Shown here: positions 35,500-44,886 of the stretch, in pieces | Position numbering within the stretch: the first letter of the stretch is position 1 | Layout of the letters: the number at the start of each line of letters is the position of its first letter | From: JBCBKL01 sp038521825 | Lineage (GTDB): Bacteria > Pseudomonadota > Alphaproteobacteria > Rhodobacterales > Rhodobacteraceae | NCBI GenBank assembly: GCA_038521825.1 | Contig: JBCBKL010000017.1 | Location: 36,894 to 100,893 of the forward strand | DNA length: 64,000 nucleotides | Direction of reading: 5' to 3' | Notes under the pieces: generated by a model | Told to the model about the DNA's origin: nothing | The model's input: only the letters and a program-made list of their open reading frames with translations | Databases searched by the model: none | Translations under genes and position numbers: made by a program

Positions 35500-36000
35500 T
35501 CAGGCGCTCTTGCTCAGTCGGGCCTCAAGCACATCGAAGGGCACGCCGGGTTCGAACTTGGCGTCGCGGATCACCAGCGATGTCTTGACGCTCGCGACGT
35601 TCGGCGCGGTCAGCAGTTCACCGGTCAAGAACCGCTGAAAGCTGGATAAATCGGGCGCAACGCATTTGAGAATGAAGTCCACCTCACCGTTCAACATGTG
35701 GCATTCCCTGACCAGGGGCCAATCCCGACAGCGGGCTTCGAATGCTGACAGATCCGCTTCTGCCTGGCTCGACAGCCCCACCATCGCGAAGACACGCACC
35801 TCAAAACCCAGCTCGCTGGCATCGACATCAGCGTGATAGCCCCGAATATAGCCGTTTTCCTCAAGCGTTCGGACCCGCCGCAAGCACGGCGGCGCAGAAA
35901 TCCCCACCCGCTTGGCCAGCTCAACATTGGTCATTCGGCCATCGGCCTGCAACTCGGCCAGAATTTTCCTATCAATGGGATCGAGTCGGGTACTTGCCAT
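35500..36000 (-). CDS. Lrp/AsnC-family transcriptional regulator
   Basis: A 166-residue regulator with an N-terminal winged HTH (LDPIDRKILAELQADGRMT, VELAKRVGISAPPCLRRV) and a C-terminal RAM ligand domain, full length for the family. It probably senses an amino acid. ATG at 36000 has AGGTGAG upstream. A perfect palindrome at 36044-36060 lies 44 bases upstream and is a likely autoregulatory site. Divergent from the VWA/PLPA-CTERM gene. Confidence 0.93.
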   Translation of the reverse strand: MASTRLDPIDRKILAELQADGRMTNVELAKRVGISAPPCLRRVRTLEENGYIRGYHADVDASELGFEVRVFAMVGLSSQAEADLSAFEARCRDWPLVRECHMLNGEVDFILKCVAPDLSSFQRFLTGELLTAPNVASVKTSLVIRDAKFEPGVPFDVLEARLSKSA

Positions 36001-36043
36001 GGTCTCACCTGATTTTTCGAAACAATAGCACCGGACCCGCTGA

Positions 36044-36060
36044 GCGCAATAATATTGCGC
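36044..36060. promoter_or_regulatory. perfect palindrome, likely Lrp operator
   Basis: GCGCAATA-A-TATTGCGC, 8-bp arms around one base, lies in the 219-bp gap between the Lrp gene and the divergent PLPA-CTERM gene. Size and AT-centred symmetry fit an Lrp/AsnC dimer site. Confidence 0.6.
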
Positions 36061-36140
36061 AGTGGCGAAATATCCTTGTCCAAACCGGCATTGGTGGCGA
36101 TTTGCGGACAAATCGTTCGTTGTGCAATTGGGTCATTTTC

Positions 36141-36170
36141 TTGACAAAAGGTTAACGAAAGTGGCAAGAT
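36141..36170 (+). promoter_or_regulatory. candidate promoter of the VWA/PLPA-CTERM gene
   Basis: Perfect TTGACA (36141-36146), 18-base spacer and a weak -10 CAAGAT (36165-36170), 50 bases before the chosen start. Confidence 0.4.
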
Positions 36171-36219
36171 TTCGCCGGGGAAGGTTTTTTCCCAAAAGCA
36201 ATTTATGCGGAGTTTTGAC

Positions 36220-37119
36220 ATGTTAACGAAAAGACTGGTCGGCGCACTCGCGTTGGCCGTTGGAGTATTTTCATTTGCTGACGGATCGGTGGCCGCGACC
36301 GTCAACACGACCTCAAACGTAGTTTTCATCGTAGATGAATCCGGATCGATGGGTGGCGAGCAGGATTTTCTTGCTAACACAGTGATCGATCAACTGGATT
36401 CTGGCTTGGCGAGTGCGGGTGTCACAAGCCGGAGCTACGGCGTTGTGGGCTATGGCGGCCCCAACAGCGGCACGCCACGGTTGGTTCAATCCGGCGGTGG
36501 CCTCGAGAATGCCGCAACAACCAAGACCAATCTGCAAAGTCTGGTCACTTCGGGCGGTTTTGAAGATGGGTTTGCGGCGATCGACTTTGCCCTCAACAAC
36601 CTCAACTTCACAGCCGGCGCAGCGATCAACTTCATCCTTGTGACTGACGAAGACCGCGATGTGACATCGGGCCTTGGGCTGACGGTACAGTCGATCCAGA
36701 ACTCACTGACCAGCGCCAACATCCTGCTGAACGCTGTCGTAAACAACTCGTTCAGCTCGGATAACTCGCAGGTCGCGCTTGGTATCGACAGCGACGGAAC
36801 TGCTTATGTTGCCGATGGTGGCGGCGGCTTTAGCGAAGACACTGGCGGTACTGCCGGTGGAGGCTTTGGCACGACGACCACTGACTATGTCAATCTTGCC
36901 ATTGCAACGGGCGGTGCAGCATGGGATCTGAACCAGCTCCGTGCTGGCGGCGACCCGGCAACATCGTTTGCGAGCGCCTTCATCGATATCAAGGTTCAAG
37001 AGATCATCTCTCAGCCGCCTTCAGGGCCAAACCCGATCCCGCTGCCAGCTGGCATGCCGCTGCTGCTTGCAGGCTTGGGCGTATTTGGCTTCATGCGCCG
37101 TCGTTCAAGCGCTGCCTAG
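36220..37119 (+). CDS. secreted VWA-domain protein with PLPA-CTERM sorting signal
   Basis: A 299-residue extracellular protein. It has a signal peptide (residues 1-26, cut near SVAA), then a von Willebrand A domain with an intact MIDAS (VFIVDESGSMGG) and later DxD-type loops rich in Gly/Thr. It ends IPLPAGMPLLLAGLGVFGF plus MRRRSS, a VPLPA-type tripartite sorting signal recognised by exosortase D in Rhodobacterales. It is probably exported, processed and placed on the surface. ATG at 36220 has GCGGAG eight bases upstream; ATG at 36205 is an alternative. A strong terminator follows. Confidence 0.85.
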   Translation: MLTKRLVGALALAVGVFSFADGSVAATVNTTSNVVFIVDESGSMGGEQDFLANTVIDQLDSGLASAGVTSRSYGVVGYGGPNSGTPRLVQSGGGLENAATTKTNLQSLVTSGGFEDGFAAIDFALNNLNFTAGAAINFILVTDEDRDVTSGLGLTVQSIQNSLTSANILLNAVVNNSFSSDNSQVALGIDSDGTAYVADGGGGFSEDTGGTAGGGFGTTTTDYVNLAIATGGAAWDLNQLRAGGDPATSFASAFIDIKVQEIISQPPSGPNPIPLPAGMPLLLAGLGVFGFMRRRSSAA

Positions 37120-37142
37120 AAGCAGATATCATGTGACAAGGT

Positions 37143-37171
37143 GGCCCGCCCCGACAAGGGCGGGCCTTTTT
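37143..37171 (+). terminator. rho-independent terminator
   Basis: A perfect 9-bp stem GGCCCGCCC/GGGCGGGCC (37143-37151, 37158-37166) with a 6-base loop and TTTTT. It ends the VWA/PLPA-CTERM transcript and lies between two convergent genes. Confidence 0.92.
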
Positions 37172-37181
37172 CATTGGGTGG

Positions 37182-38009
37182 TCAGGCGCGCCGACGGCGT
37201 AGCGCACTGAGTCCGAGGATCGCTCCGCCAAGCAGCAAGGCCGACGCTGGCAGAGGAATGGGCGCGACGTTGATCGGGATCGGTTCACCGAATATGAAGT
37301 CGTCCATCACGACCCTGTCCTCGCCATCGAAATCCGGTCCAGACACGTTGCCGGCCGTAATGCTCGCGCTTGCGATGATCGGATCGTCAAACACGAACCC
37401 AACAAAAGAGAGCCCGCCATTTCCGGTTATAGGCACGTTCTGCGAGTCGATGAGGTTTCCCTCGGCATCGAAGATCTCGAACGTCGTCGATCCCTCGACT
37501 TCCACATCATTGAAGACGATGCCAAGCCCCCGTGACGCCGCCGGGGTCACCTGATCGACGGGATCGAAAAACTGCACGTCAAACGTATTGCCGTCAATGG
37601 GCGTAAACATACGTTCTTCGCTGAAGGGATTGAAATCGTCAGGGAAACCGAAGGCGACAGGTTCGCCCGATGCGGCCGTCGAAGACAGTTGAAAGCCCGT
37701 CGTCGATCCTGTCGGAATGAATTCGATACCTCGTGCCCGCGGGGAAGCCGAAAAGTTGAAGAAGTCACCGGGAAAGGCGTTTGGATCGCTGACAGCATCC
37801 GGCGCGGCGTCCCAGTCGATCTGACGGCGGCCGTTCGGATCTTCGTTAACGGGGTTGTTTCCGTTCAGGGGGCCGATTCCGTTCCGGAAAATTTCCACTG
37901 TCGAAGCAAGCCCTGCCGGGTCTGCTGCGGTTCCTAGGATCGTTGCCGCAAACGACGATGAGGCAAGAACCGAGGTCACACATGAGATCAAAAGAATGCG
38001 CACACTCAT
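37182..38009 (-). CDS. secreted PLPA-CTERM protein, unknown domain
   Basis: A 275-residue exported protein. It has a signal peptide (cut near SSFAAT), a beta-rich acidic middle with repeated Phe/Asp/Pro motifs and a stretch GDFFNFSASPRARGIEF, then IPLPASALLLGGAILGLSA and a terminal RRRR cluster. The tail is the VPLPA-type exosortase signal. The middle domain is not recognised. ATG at 38009 has AAAGGA upstream. It converges on the other PLPA-CTERM gene, so the two surface proteins may form a pair. Confidence 0.8.
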   Translation of the reverse strand: MSVRILLISCVTSVLASSSFAATILGTAADPAGLASTVEIFRNGIGPLNGNNPVNEDPNGRRQIDWDAAPDAVSDPNAFPGDFFNFSASPRARGIEFIPTGSTTGFQLSSTAASGEPVAFGFPDDFNPFSEERMFTPIDGNTFDVQFFDPVDQVTPAASRGLGIVFNDVEVEGSTTFEIFDAEGNLIDSQNVPITGNGGLSFVGFVFDDPIIASASITAGNVSGPDFDGEDRVVMDDFIFGEPIPINVAPIPLPASALLLGGAILGLSALRRRRA

Positions 38010-38136
38010 TCCTTTCTGAAGATAGAAGAACATTAGCATCCACTACCTATGCGAGAAGTACGACGTTGCGATGACACGCCTTTCAATTGCCGCCAGTCGC
38101 CCCTATTTTCTGCGCGACATCGATAAGGGGCGCTCC

Positions 38137-39102
38137 ATGGCAGAGACTCGCAAAACCAAAGTTCTGATCGTCGGTTCCGGCCCGGCAGGCTATACCGCTG
38201 CGGTATACGCATCGCGCGCCATGCTCGAGCCGATCCTTGTTCAAGGCATCGAGCCGGGCGGTCAGCTCACCACCACGACCGAGGTCGAAAACTGGCCCGG
38301 CGACACCGAAGTTCAGGGCCCTGATCTGATGGTCCGGATGGAGGCGCACGCCAAAGCCGTGGGATGCGAAATCATCAGCGACATCATCACCTCGATCGAC
38401 TTTTCGACCCGTCCCTTTGTCGCTCAGTCCGACAGCGGCACGGTCTATGTGGCCGATGCGATCATTCTTGCGACCGGAGCCCGGGCAAAGTGGCTGGGCC
38501 TTCCGAGCGAAGAGAAATTCAAGGGCTTCGGCGTCTCTGCCTGTGCGACATGCGACGGCTTTTTCTACCGCGGCCAAGAAATCGTGGTGGTGGGCGGGGG
38601 CAACACCGCTGTCGAAGAGGCGCTGTTTCTGACCAACTTCGCCTCGAAGGTCACACTGATCCACCGCCGCGATGAGTTGCGGGCCGAGAAGATCCTGCAG
38701 GACCGCCTGTTCAAGAACCCCAAAATCGAACCGCTTTGGTTCCACCAACTCGAAGAGGTTGTTGGCGCTGACAATCCGCTGGGCGTCGAAGGCGTCAAGG
38801 TCAGGAACGTCCAGACCGGTGAGATTACCGAGATCCCGGCCAAAGGCGTCTTCATCGCCATCGGCCACGCACCCGCGAACGAGCTGGTAAAGGATGTGCT
38901 CGAAACGCATATGGGCGGCTATGTGGTGACAAAGCCCGACAGCACCGCGACCTCGATCCCAGGCGTTTTTGCGGCGGGTGATCTGACCGATCACATCTAT
39001 CGACAGGCCGTCACGAGCGCGGGAATGGGCTGTATGGCCGCACTTGAGGCAGAGCGGTTCCTCGCGGAACAAGAGGATACGGTCGCCGAAGCTGCGGAGT
39101 AG
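38137..39102 (+). CDS. trxB: thioredoxin-disulfide reductase
   Basis: A 321-residue FAD enzyme reducing thioredoxin with NADPH. FAD motif GSGPAGYTAAVYASRA, redox pair C136-C139 (CATCDGFF), NADPH motif GGGNTAVEEA and C-terminal GDLTDHIYRQAVTSAGMGC are complete. ATG at 38137 has AAGGGG six bases upstream, so an in-frame start at 38071 is unlikely. Confidence 0.97.
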   Translation: MAETRKTKVLIVGSGPAGYTAAVYASRAMLEPILVQGIEPGGQLTTTTEVENWPGDTEVQGPDLMVRMEAHAKAVGCEIISDIITSIDFSTRPFVAQSDSGTVYVADAIILATGARAKWLGLPSEEKFKGFGVSACATCDGFFYRGQEIVVVGGGNTAVEEALFLTNFASKVTLIHRRDELRAEKILQDRLFKNPKIEPLWFHQLEEVVGADNPLGVEGVKVRNVQTGEITEIPAKGVFIAIGHAPANELVKDVLETHMGGYVVTKPDSTATSIPGVFAAGDLTDHIYRQAVTSAGMGCMAALEAERFLAEQEDTVAEAAE

Positions 39103-39210
39103 AGCGTTCCGTAAGGGCACGTCGGGACTGTAGCTCTTCCGAAGCGAATTCGAGTGTTGGGCGATGACGCTCATGCCGTTAGGCTGAGTTTGCATTCTGC
39201 CGGAACGTCC

Positions 39211-40536
39211 ATGCCGACAAACGAAGCCCTCGCTCACATCCCTCATCTGCCGACAACGCCTGTCGTCGGTCATACACTCGACTTCCTACGAGATCCGTTG
39301 GGGCTGCACACGCGTTCGATCGATGCGTTCGGCCCGATCTATAAAGTGAACGTCATTGGCCAGTGGCGGGTCAGCCTCGGCGCTGCCGACGCGCTCGAAT
39401 TCATTCTGGGCGACACCGACCACCTGTTTTCGAGCCACCACGGCTGGGATGTGCTGCATCGCCTCTTTCCCGGCGGGCTTATGTTGCGGGACTTTGACGA
39501 TCATCGCAGGCACCGCCGCATCATGCAGGCCGCGTTTCGCAAGATCGCGCTCGACGCGTATCGCGATGAAATGCAGCGGGCCTTTGATCAACTGGTTGAT
39601 GATCTGCCCGCCAATCGCCGGTTCCGGTTCTACCCGGCCATGAAGGAAATGACGCTCAAGATGGGGGCGAGCGTCTTCATGGGGCTGCCCCTTGACGATC
39701 CACGAACCGCCAAGCTGAACGCCGCGTTTGCGGCCGAGGTGGCCGCCTCACTTGCCCCGATAAGGGTTCCATTGCCGTTCACAGCAATGGGACGCGGTGT
39801 GAGGGCCCGGACGTATCTGCGGGAAACCTTCCGCAGCATGATCGTCGAACGGCGACAGAACGGCGGCCATGATTTCTTTTCGCAGATGTGTCAGGCTGTC
39901 GATGACGATGGCACCAGTTGGACCGCCGACGAAATCCTCGACCATTTCAATTTCCTGATGATGGCGGCGCATGACACAACGGCTTCGAGCCTTGCCAAGG
40001 TGATCTGGGCCTTGGGCGCGTATCCCGAATGGCAGGACCGCGTACGGGCCGAGATCGATGCGTTGCCCGACGGCCCGCTGCAGGATGAGACGCTTGCATC
40101 ATTGGACGTTACGAACAGGGTCTTTCGCGAGGCCTTGCGCCTGTTGCCACCCGTTCCGTTCATCCCGCGTCGGGCTGAGCGCGCATTCGAGTATGGCGGC
40201 ACCTCGGTTCCGGCTGGCACATGGGTCAGCGCGATTCCGGCCCTTGTCATGGCGTCCCCGGAATACTGGACTGAACCGGGACGGTTCGATCCCGACAGAT
40301 TTTCGCCCAACCGCGCGGAGGATCGCAGCCACAAATACGCATGGGCCCCGTTCGGGGGCGGCGCCCACAAGTGCATAGGGCTGCATTTCGCGACCATCCA
40401 GGTGAAGCTGTTTCTAGTCTCTTTGCTGCGCCGCTACCGGGTCGAGCTGGAAAACCCCATGAACGAAACATGGGCGCAAGTACCCATTCCGAAACCAAAT
40501 TCCGGGCTGCCGCTGCGACTTGTGGCGCGCGCATAA
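39211..40536 (+). CDS. cytochrome P450
   Basis: A 441-residue P450. The I-helix oxygen motif AAHDTT, the ExxR of FREALR and the haem loop FGGGAHKCIG with C388 are all present. The layout resembles the CYP51/CYP26/CYP120 group, which oxidises sterols, retinoids and other terpenoids, but the substrate is unknown. ATG at 39211 was chosen over a TTG at 39154. No ferredoxin or reductase gene is adjacent; the redox partner must be elsewhere. Confidence 0.92.
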   Translation: MPTNEALAHIPHLPTTPVVGHTLDFLRDPLGLHTRSIDAFGPIYKVNVIGQWRVSLGAADALEFILGDTDHLFSSHHGWDVLHRLFPGGLMLRDFDDHRRHRRIMQAAFRKIALDAYRDEMQRAFDQLVDDLPANRRFRFYPAMKEMTLKMGASVFMGLPLDDPRTAKLNAAFAAEVAASLAPIRVPLPFTAMGRGVRARTYLRETFRSMIVERRQNGGHDFFSQMCQAVDDDGTSWTADEILDHFNFLMMAAHDTTASSLAKVIWALGAYPEWQDRVRAEIDALPDGPLQDETLASLDVTNRVFREALRLLPPVPFIPRRAERAFEYGGTSVPAGTWVSAIPALVMASPEYWTEPGRFDPDRFSPNRAEDRSHKYAWAPFGGGAHKCIGLHFATIQVKLFLVSLLRRYRVELENPMNETWAQVPIPKPNSGLPLRLVARA

Positions 40537-40672
40537 CGGCAATGCGCTGATATTCGCGCCAAAACAGGTTGTTTCGCATCCACCATATAGACATTCGCGG
40601 ACGACTGTGGCTATGCCCCGCACGAGCGGGCTTGGACCGCTGTTGGCACGCATGTAACGAAAGACATTTTGG

Positions 40673-42385
40673 ATGCAGAACAATCTATCGCCTGTTCCCG
40701 AACTCTACGTCTCTTATGAAAGCGCTCAAAAGCTCAAGGTCGAAGCGGCGGATCTTGTCAGCTGGGATCTGACCCCTCGTCAGATCTGCGACCTGGAATT
40801 GCTCATGAACGGCGGATTTGCTCCGCTCAAGGGGTTTTTGACCGAGGCCGATTACAACGGCGTCGTTGATAACATGCGTCTGGCCGATGGCGGCCTCTGG
40901 CCAATGCCGATCACGCTGGATGTCGGCGAGGACTTTGCCGAAAACCTTGAAATCGGTCAGGATATCGCGCTGCGCGACCAAGAGGGTGTCATCCTCGCGA
41001 CAATGACCGTGACAGACCGCTGGACGCCCGACAAATCGAAAGAGGCCCAAAAGGTGTTTGGCGCAGACGACAGCGCGCATCCGGCGGTTAATTATCTGCA
41101 CAACACTGCGGGCGCCGTGTATCTGGGTGGACCCGTCACGGGCATTCAGCAACCCGTCCACTACGACTTTCGCGCGCGCCGCGACACACCGAACGAACTG
41201 CGCGCCTATTTCCGCAAGGTTGGCTGGCGCAAGGTCGTCGCCTTCCAGACGCGCAACCCACTGCACCGCGCCCACCAGGAATTGACCTTCCGGGCCGCGA
41301 AAGAGGCGCAGGCCAACCTGCTGATCCATCCAATCGTGGGTATGACCAAGCCGGGCGACGTCGATCACTTCACCCGGGTGCGTTGCTATGAGGCGGTGCT
41401 CGACAAGTACCCGGCGTCAACGACGGCGATGTCGTTGCTGAATCTTGCGATGCGCATGGCCGGCCCGCGTGAAGCAGTTTGGCACGGGATCATCCGCAAG
41501 AACCACGGCTGCACCCACTTCATCGTTGGGCGCGACCATGCCGGTCCGGGCAAGAACTCCGCTGGTGAAGACTTTTACGGCCCCTACGACGCGCAGGATC
41601 TCTTCCGCGAACACCAGGACGAAATCGGCATCATAATGGTCGATTTCAAACACATGGTCTACGTGCAAGAGCGCGCACAATACGAACCGAATGACGAGAT
41701 CGCGGATCGGGACAACGTCACGATCCTCAATATCTCTGGCACCGAATTGAGGCGTCGTCTGGCAGAGGGGATCGAAATCCCCGACTGGTTCAGTTTCCCC
41801 GAGGTGGTTCAGGAACTGCGCCGCACGCGTCCGCCGCGGTCAAAACAGGGCTTTACTGTCTTCTTCACGGGCTTCTCCGGCTCGGGGAAATCGACGATCG
41901 CCAATGCTCTCATGGTCAAACTGATGGAGATGGGCGGCCGCCCGGTTACGCTGCTGGACGGTGATATCGTTCGGAAGAACCTGTCATCCGAACTGGGCTT
42001 TTCGAAAGAGCATCGCGACCTCAACATTCGCCGCATCGGCTACGTCGCATCCGAGATCACCAAGAACGGCGGGATAGCCATCTGCGCCCCAATCGCGCCC
42101 TACGCCACAACCCGCCGGGCCGTGCGGGAGGACGTCGAAGCGTTTGGCGCTTTCGTCGAGGTCCATGTCGCGACCAGCATCGAGGAATGCGAACGGCGGG
42201 ACCGCAAGGGCCTCTACAAGCTCGCGCGCGAGGGGAAGATCAAGGAATTCACCGGCATCTCTGATCCCTATGACGTTCCGGACAACCCGGAACTGCGGGT
42301 CGAGACCGAGAATGTCGATGTCGACAATTGCGCCCACCAAGTCATCCTTAAGCTGGAGTCGATGGGCCTGATCGCCGGAAACTGA
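40673..42385 (+). CDS. bifunctional sulfate adenylyltransferase/adenylylsulfate kinase
   Basis: A 570-residue fusion. Residues 1-385 are a monomer-type ATP sulfurylase with QTRNPLHRAHQE and GRDHAGPG. Residues about 395-570 are an APS kinase with P-loop GFSGSGKSTIA and DGDIVRKNLSSELGFSKEHR. It activates sulfate to PAPS for assimilation or sulfonation. No cysD, cysN or reductase gene is nearby. The ATG at 40673 has only a weak ribosome site. A perfect terminator follows. Confidence 0.96.
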   Translation: MQNNLSPVPELYVSYESAQKLKVEAADLVSWDLTPRQICDLELLMNGGFAPLKGFLTEADYNGVVDNMRLADGGLWPMPITLDVGEDFAENLEIGQDIALRDQEGVILATMTVTDRWTPDKSKEAQKVFGADDSAHPAVNYLHNTAGAVYLGGPVTGIQQPVHYDFRARRDTPNELRAYFRKVGWRKVVAFQTRNPLHRAHQELTFRAAKEAQANLLIHPIVGMTKPGDVDHFTRVRCYEAVLDKYPASTTAMSLLNLAMRMAGPREAVWHGIIRKNHGCTHFIVGRDHAGPGKNSAGEDFYGPYDAQDLFREHQDEIGIIMVDFKHMVYVQERAQYEPNDEIADRDNVTILNISGTELRRRLAEGIEIPDWFSFPEVVQELRRTRPPRSKQGFTVFFTGFSGSGKSTIANALMVKLMEMGGRPVTLLDGDIVRKNLSSELGFSKEHRDLNIRRIGYVASEITKNGGIAICAPIAPYATTRRAVREDVEAFGAFVEVHVATSIEECERRDRKGLYKLAREGKIKEFTGISDPYDVPDNPELRVETENVDVDNCAHQVILKLESMGLIAGN

Positions 42386-42412
42386 GCGGCGCGTTCTGAA
42401 GCCTTAACAAAT

Positions 42413-42450
42413 GACAAGGGCGGATCTCATGGTCCGCCCTTGTCCTTTTC
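42413..42450 (+). terminator. rho-independent terminator after sat-cysC
   Basis: A perfect 12-bp stem GACAAGGGCGGA/TCCGCCCTTGTC (42413-42424, 42433-42444) with an 8-base loop, then CTTTTC. It lies between convergent genes and may also slow the minus-strand transcript. Confidence 0.9.
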
Positions 42451-42467
42451 CCGACAAATCAAAGCGA

Positions 42468-44003
42468 TTACTGGATGCGCTGTCCGTTCGCCAGAACATG
42501 CCCCTGATCATTGATCTCGAGCGTCGATGTCAGAGTATCCTCACCCTCACCCGGCACTGCGAACAGGCCCAGCATCATGCGCGCACCGGATGCTTGCTCT
42601 TCTGGCAAAAGACCCATACCGACCAACTTGTCGATCAGTCCGTTGCCGCCGACGAGCTGCAGGTTCAGCGACCCTTCAGGCCGTGGCACACCACCGAATG
42701 TGGCCAGATCGGCGTTATCAAAGGTAAAGGCACCGTCACCGGTCAGGCGGGCACCGACGATGTCCAACAGCAACTGGTTGACCGTTAGCGAATTCAACTC
42801 GCCCGGCACTGCGCCAGATTGTTCCAGGGCCGCTGCCTGCTCGGGATCGAAGAGATCGAACAGCAGCTTGGCCTTACCGTTCAGATCAACCACCAGATCC
42901 GCCGGATCACGCGGCAACTGACCCGTCGCGTCGAAGAGACCCCAAAGCGCATCGGCCATCTCGAAATCATCCAAGTTCAACAGAACGCGAAAATCCTGTT
43001 CGTCGTCGGATTTCTGGATCGGCATGCTGATCAAGCCACGTGTTTCGCCAGTCGAATACGATATTGGCAGCGGCACGTCAGGCAGAACCATGCTCACGAT
43101 CGAGCCGCGCTGCGTCACGTCGTAAAACAACCCGTCGGATGACATCCCGATTTGGACCGTACCCCCATCAGACGAGGTGTTTACGGCACCCGCACCTTCG
43201 GGTCCGTCAAAAGCAATCTCGTTCGCGCCCGTGGCGAACTCAAACCCGCCCTCGAACACCACACCCGAAGACAATAGCGCACTCATGTCCGCAGCGTTGC
43301 CCTGAAGCGGCAATAACCCACCGCCGGTAAAGATGAGGCCCTGCAGACCTCCATTCATCTTGAACGACCCGTCGCTGCCTTCGGGATCCTTGAAATCAAA
43401 GACAAACGACATTTCGTTGGCGTTGACGGTCTGGCTGTAATCGCGCAGCTCGCCAACTTTCATCGTCGACACGCCGTCAACACCGGTCATCACGACCTCG
43501 AAGTTTCCGGCCGCGGCGATGAGATCGGCACCATCCACATTCAGCCGATCGAAGGAAATACGGAATTCGTCGGCAGCGTAGGTATAGGTCAGATCGTTTG
43601 GCGCACCGGCCACGACCATATCAAAGCCTGATTGTTCATAGGCCAACGCCATATCAACGGGCTCGCCTCCCTCAGGTTGGCCCTTTAGTGTCATCTGCAT
43701 GACAGGTGGTAGTGTCACGTTGACCGTTCCATCAGCGTTTTCGGTAAAGACCATTTCGGGGATTTCAATGCGGGCATCCCCCATTTCGGCCTCTGGCGCC
43801 ATTGGGAGCGTCATGGCGACTTCGGTCACCGTCAATACGCCGCCGTTCAGGCTCTCGTTGCCATCCATCGTATAGCCGAATGATGACATGTACGATTTCC
43901 AATCGTTCCACACATCCGCAGCGGTCAGTTCGGCCAGCGCCCAGGAGGGTGACAGTGCCAGGGTAAGGACCATCGGGGATGCACAACGAAACAGGCGGGA
44001 CAT
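42468..44003 (-). CDS. DUF2125-domain protein, periplasmic
   Basis: A 511-residue protein with a signal peptide (cut near SWALAE) and a long beta-rich, acidic body containing recurrent patterns such as LRDYSQTVNANEMSFVFDF. It is the length and style of DUF2125 proteins conserved across Rhodobacteraceae, thought to be envelope proteins but without a known role. ATG at 44003 has AAAGGAAA upstream. Divergent from the SDR-crotonase pair. Confidence 0.82.
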   Translation of the reverse strand: MSRLFRCASPMVLTLALSPSWALAELTAADVWNDWKSYMSSFGYTMDGNESLNGGVLTVTEVAMTLPMAPEAEMGDARIEIPEMVFTENADGTVNVTLPPVMQMTLKGQPEGGEPVDMALAYEQSGFDMVVAGAPNDLTYTYAADEFRISFDRLNVDGADLIAAAGNFEVVMTGVDGVSTMKVGELRDYSQTVNANEMSFVFDFKDPEGSDGSFKMNGGLQGLIFTGGGLLPLQGNAADMSALLSSGVVFEGGFEFATGANEIAFDGPEGAGAVNTSSDGGTVQIGMSSDGLFYDVTQRGSIVSMVLPDVPLPISYSTGETRGLISMPIQKSDDEQDFRVLLNLDDFEMADALWGLFDATGQLPRDPADLVVDLNGKAKLLFDLFDPEQAAALEQSGAVPGELNSLTVNQLLLDIVGARLTGDGAFTFDNADLATFGGVPRPEGSLNLQLVGGNGLIDKLVGMGLLPEEQASGARMMLGLFAVPGEGEDTLTSTLEINDQGHVLANGQRIQ

Positions 44004-44136
44004 ATAAGTTTCCTTTGATTAACACTTCTTCACCAAAGTCGTGCTCCGCGGCGTTGCCGTCAAGGGCTGCGGACTGGACCTTGTTACATTACGAGCTTAC
44101 CACAGCGCTTATGACAGCGGCGCGAAGGAGTATCTG

Positions 44137-44886
44137 ATGGATATGAGGGACAAAACGGTTCTGATCACCGGCGCGAGTCGGGGCATTGGTGCTTCCGCGG
44201 CGAGGACATTTGCGGAGGCAGGTGCAAATGTCGTTCTCGTCGCTCGCAGCGGCGATGCTATCGGTGAAATTGCGGGTGAGATTGGCGATCGCGCCATTGC
44301 AATCCCATGCGATATCTCCCGGTACTGGGAAGTCGAGGCCACGATCAACAAAACCGTCGAAACCTTTGGTGGCCTTGATGTGCTGATCGGGAATGCCGGG
44401 GTGATCGAGCCGATTGCGCATATGGACAAGGCCGACCCGGATGCATGGGGCCATGTCATCGATATAAACCTCAAGGGTGTCTTCTATGGCATGCGGGCCG
44501 CTCTGCCGGTCATGCTGGAGAATGGCGGCGGAACAATCCTGACGGTCAGTTCCGGAGCGGCCCATGGCCCTGTTGAGGCGTGGAGCCATTATTGCGCCTC
44601 CAAGGCGGGTGCGGCGATGCTGACCCGCTGCGCCGACAAGGAATACGTTGACCGCGGCATTCGGGCCATGGGCCTTTCGCCCGGCACCGTCGCCACGCAA
44701 ATGCAGCATGAAATCAAATCGAGCGGCATAAATCCGGTCAGCCAGCTGGACTGGTCCGATCATATCCCCCCTGATTGGCCTGCCCGCGCACTTCTGTGGA
44801 TGTGCAGCACCGATGCGGATGCATTTATCGGGCAGGAAATCTCGCTGCGGGACCAGGCCATACGCCAACGGATCGGCCTTACATGA
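44137..44886 (+). CDS. short-chain dehydrogenase/reductase
   Basis: A 249-residue SDR with TGASRGIG near the N-terminus, NAG (GNAGVI), catalytic Ser (VSSGAA) and YCASK. ATG at 44137 follows AAGGAG by six bases. The stop overlaps the next gene start (ATGA), so it works with the crotonase, perhaps in degradation of an acyl-CoA or hydroxy acid. Confidence 0.92.
   Translation: MDMRDKTVLITGASRGIGASAARTFAEAGANVVLVARSGDAIGEIAGEIGDRAIAIPCDISRYWEVEATINKTVETFGGLDVLIGNAGVIEPIAHMDKADPDAWGHVIDINLKGVFYGMRAALPVMLENGGGTILTVSSGAAHGPVEAWSHYCASKAGAAMLTRCADKEYVDRGIRAMGLSPGTVATQMQHEIKSSGINPVSQLDWSDHIPPDWPARALLWMCSTDADAFIGQEISLRDQAIRQRIGLT

Noticed and set aside
38083..39273. 396-codon open frame antisense to trxB
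   Set aside because: It mirrors a certain gene with high GC third positions and has no recognisable motif; a shadow.
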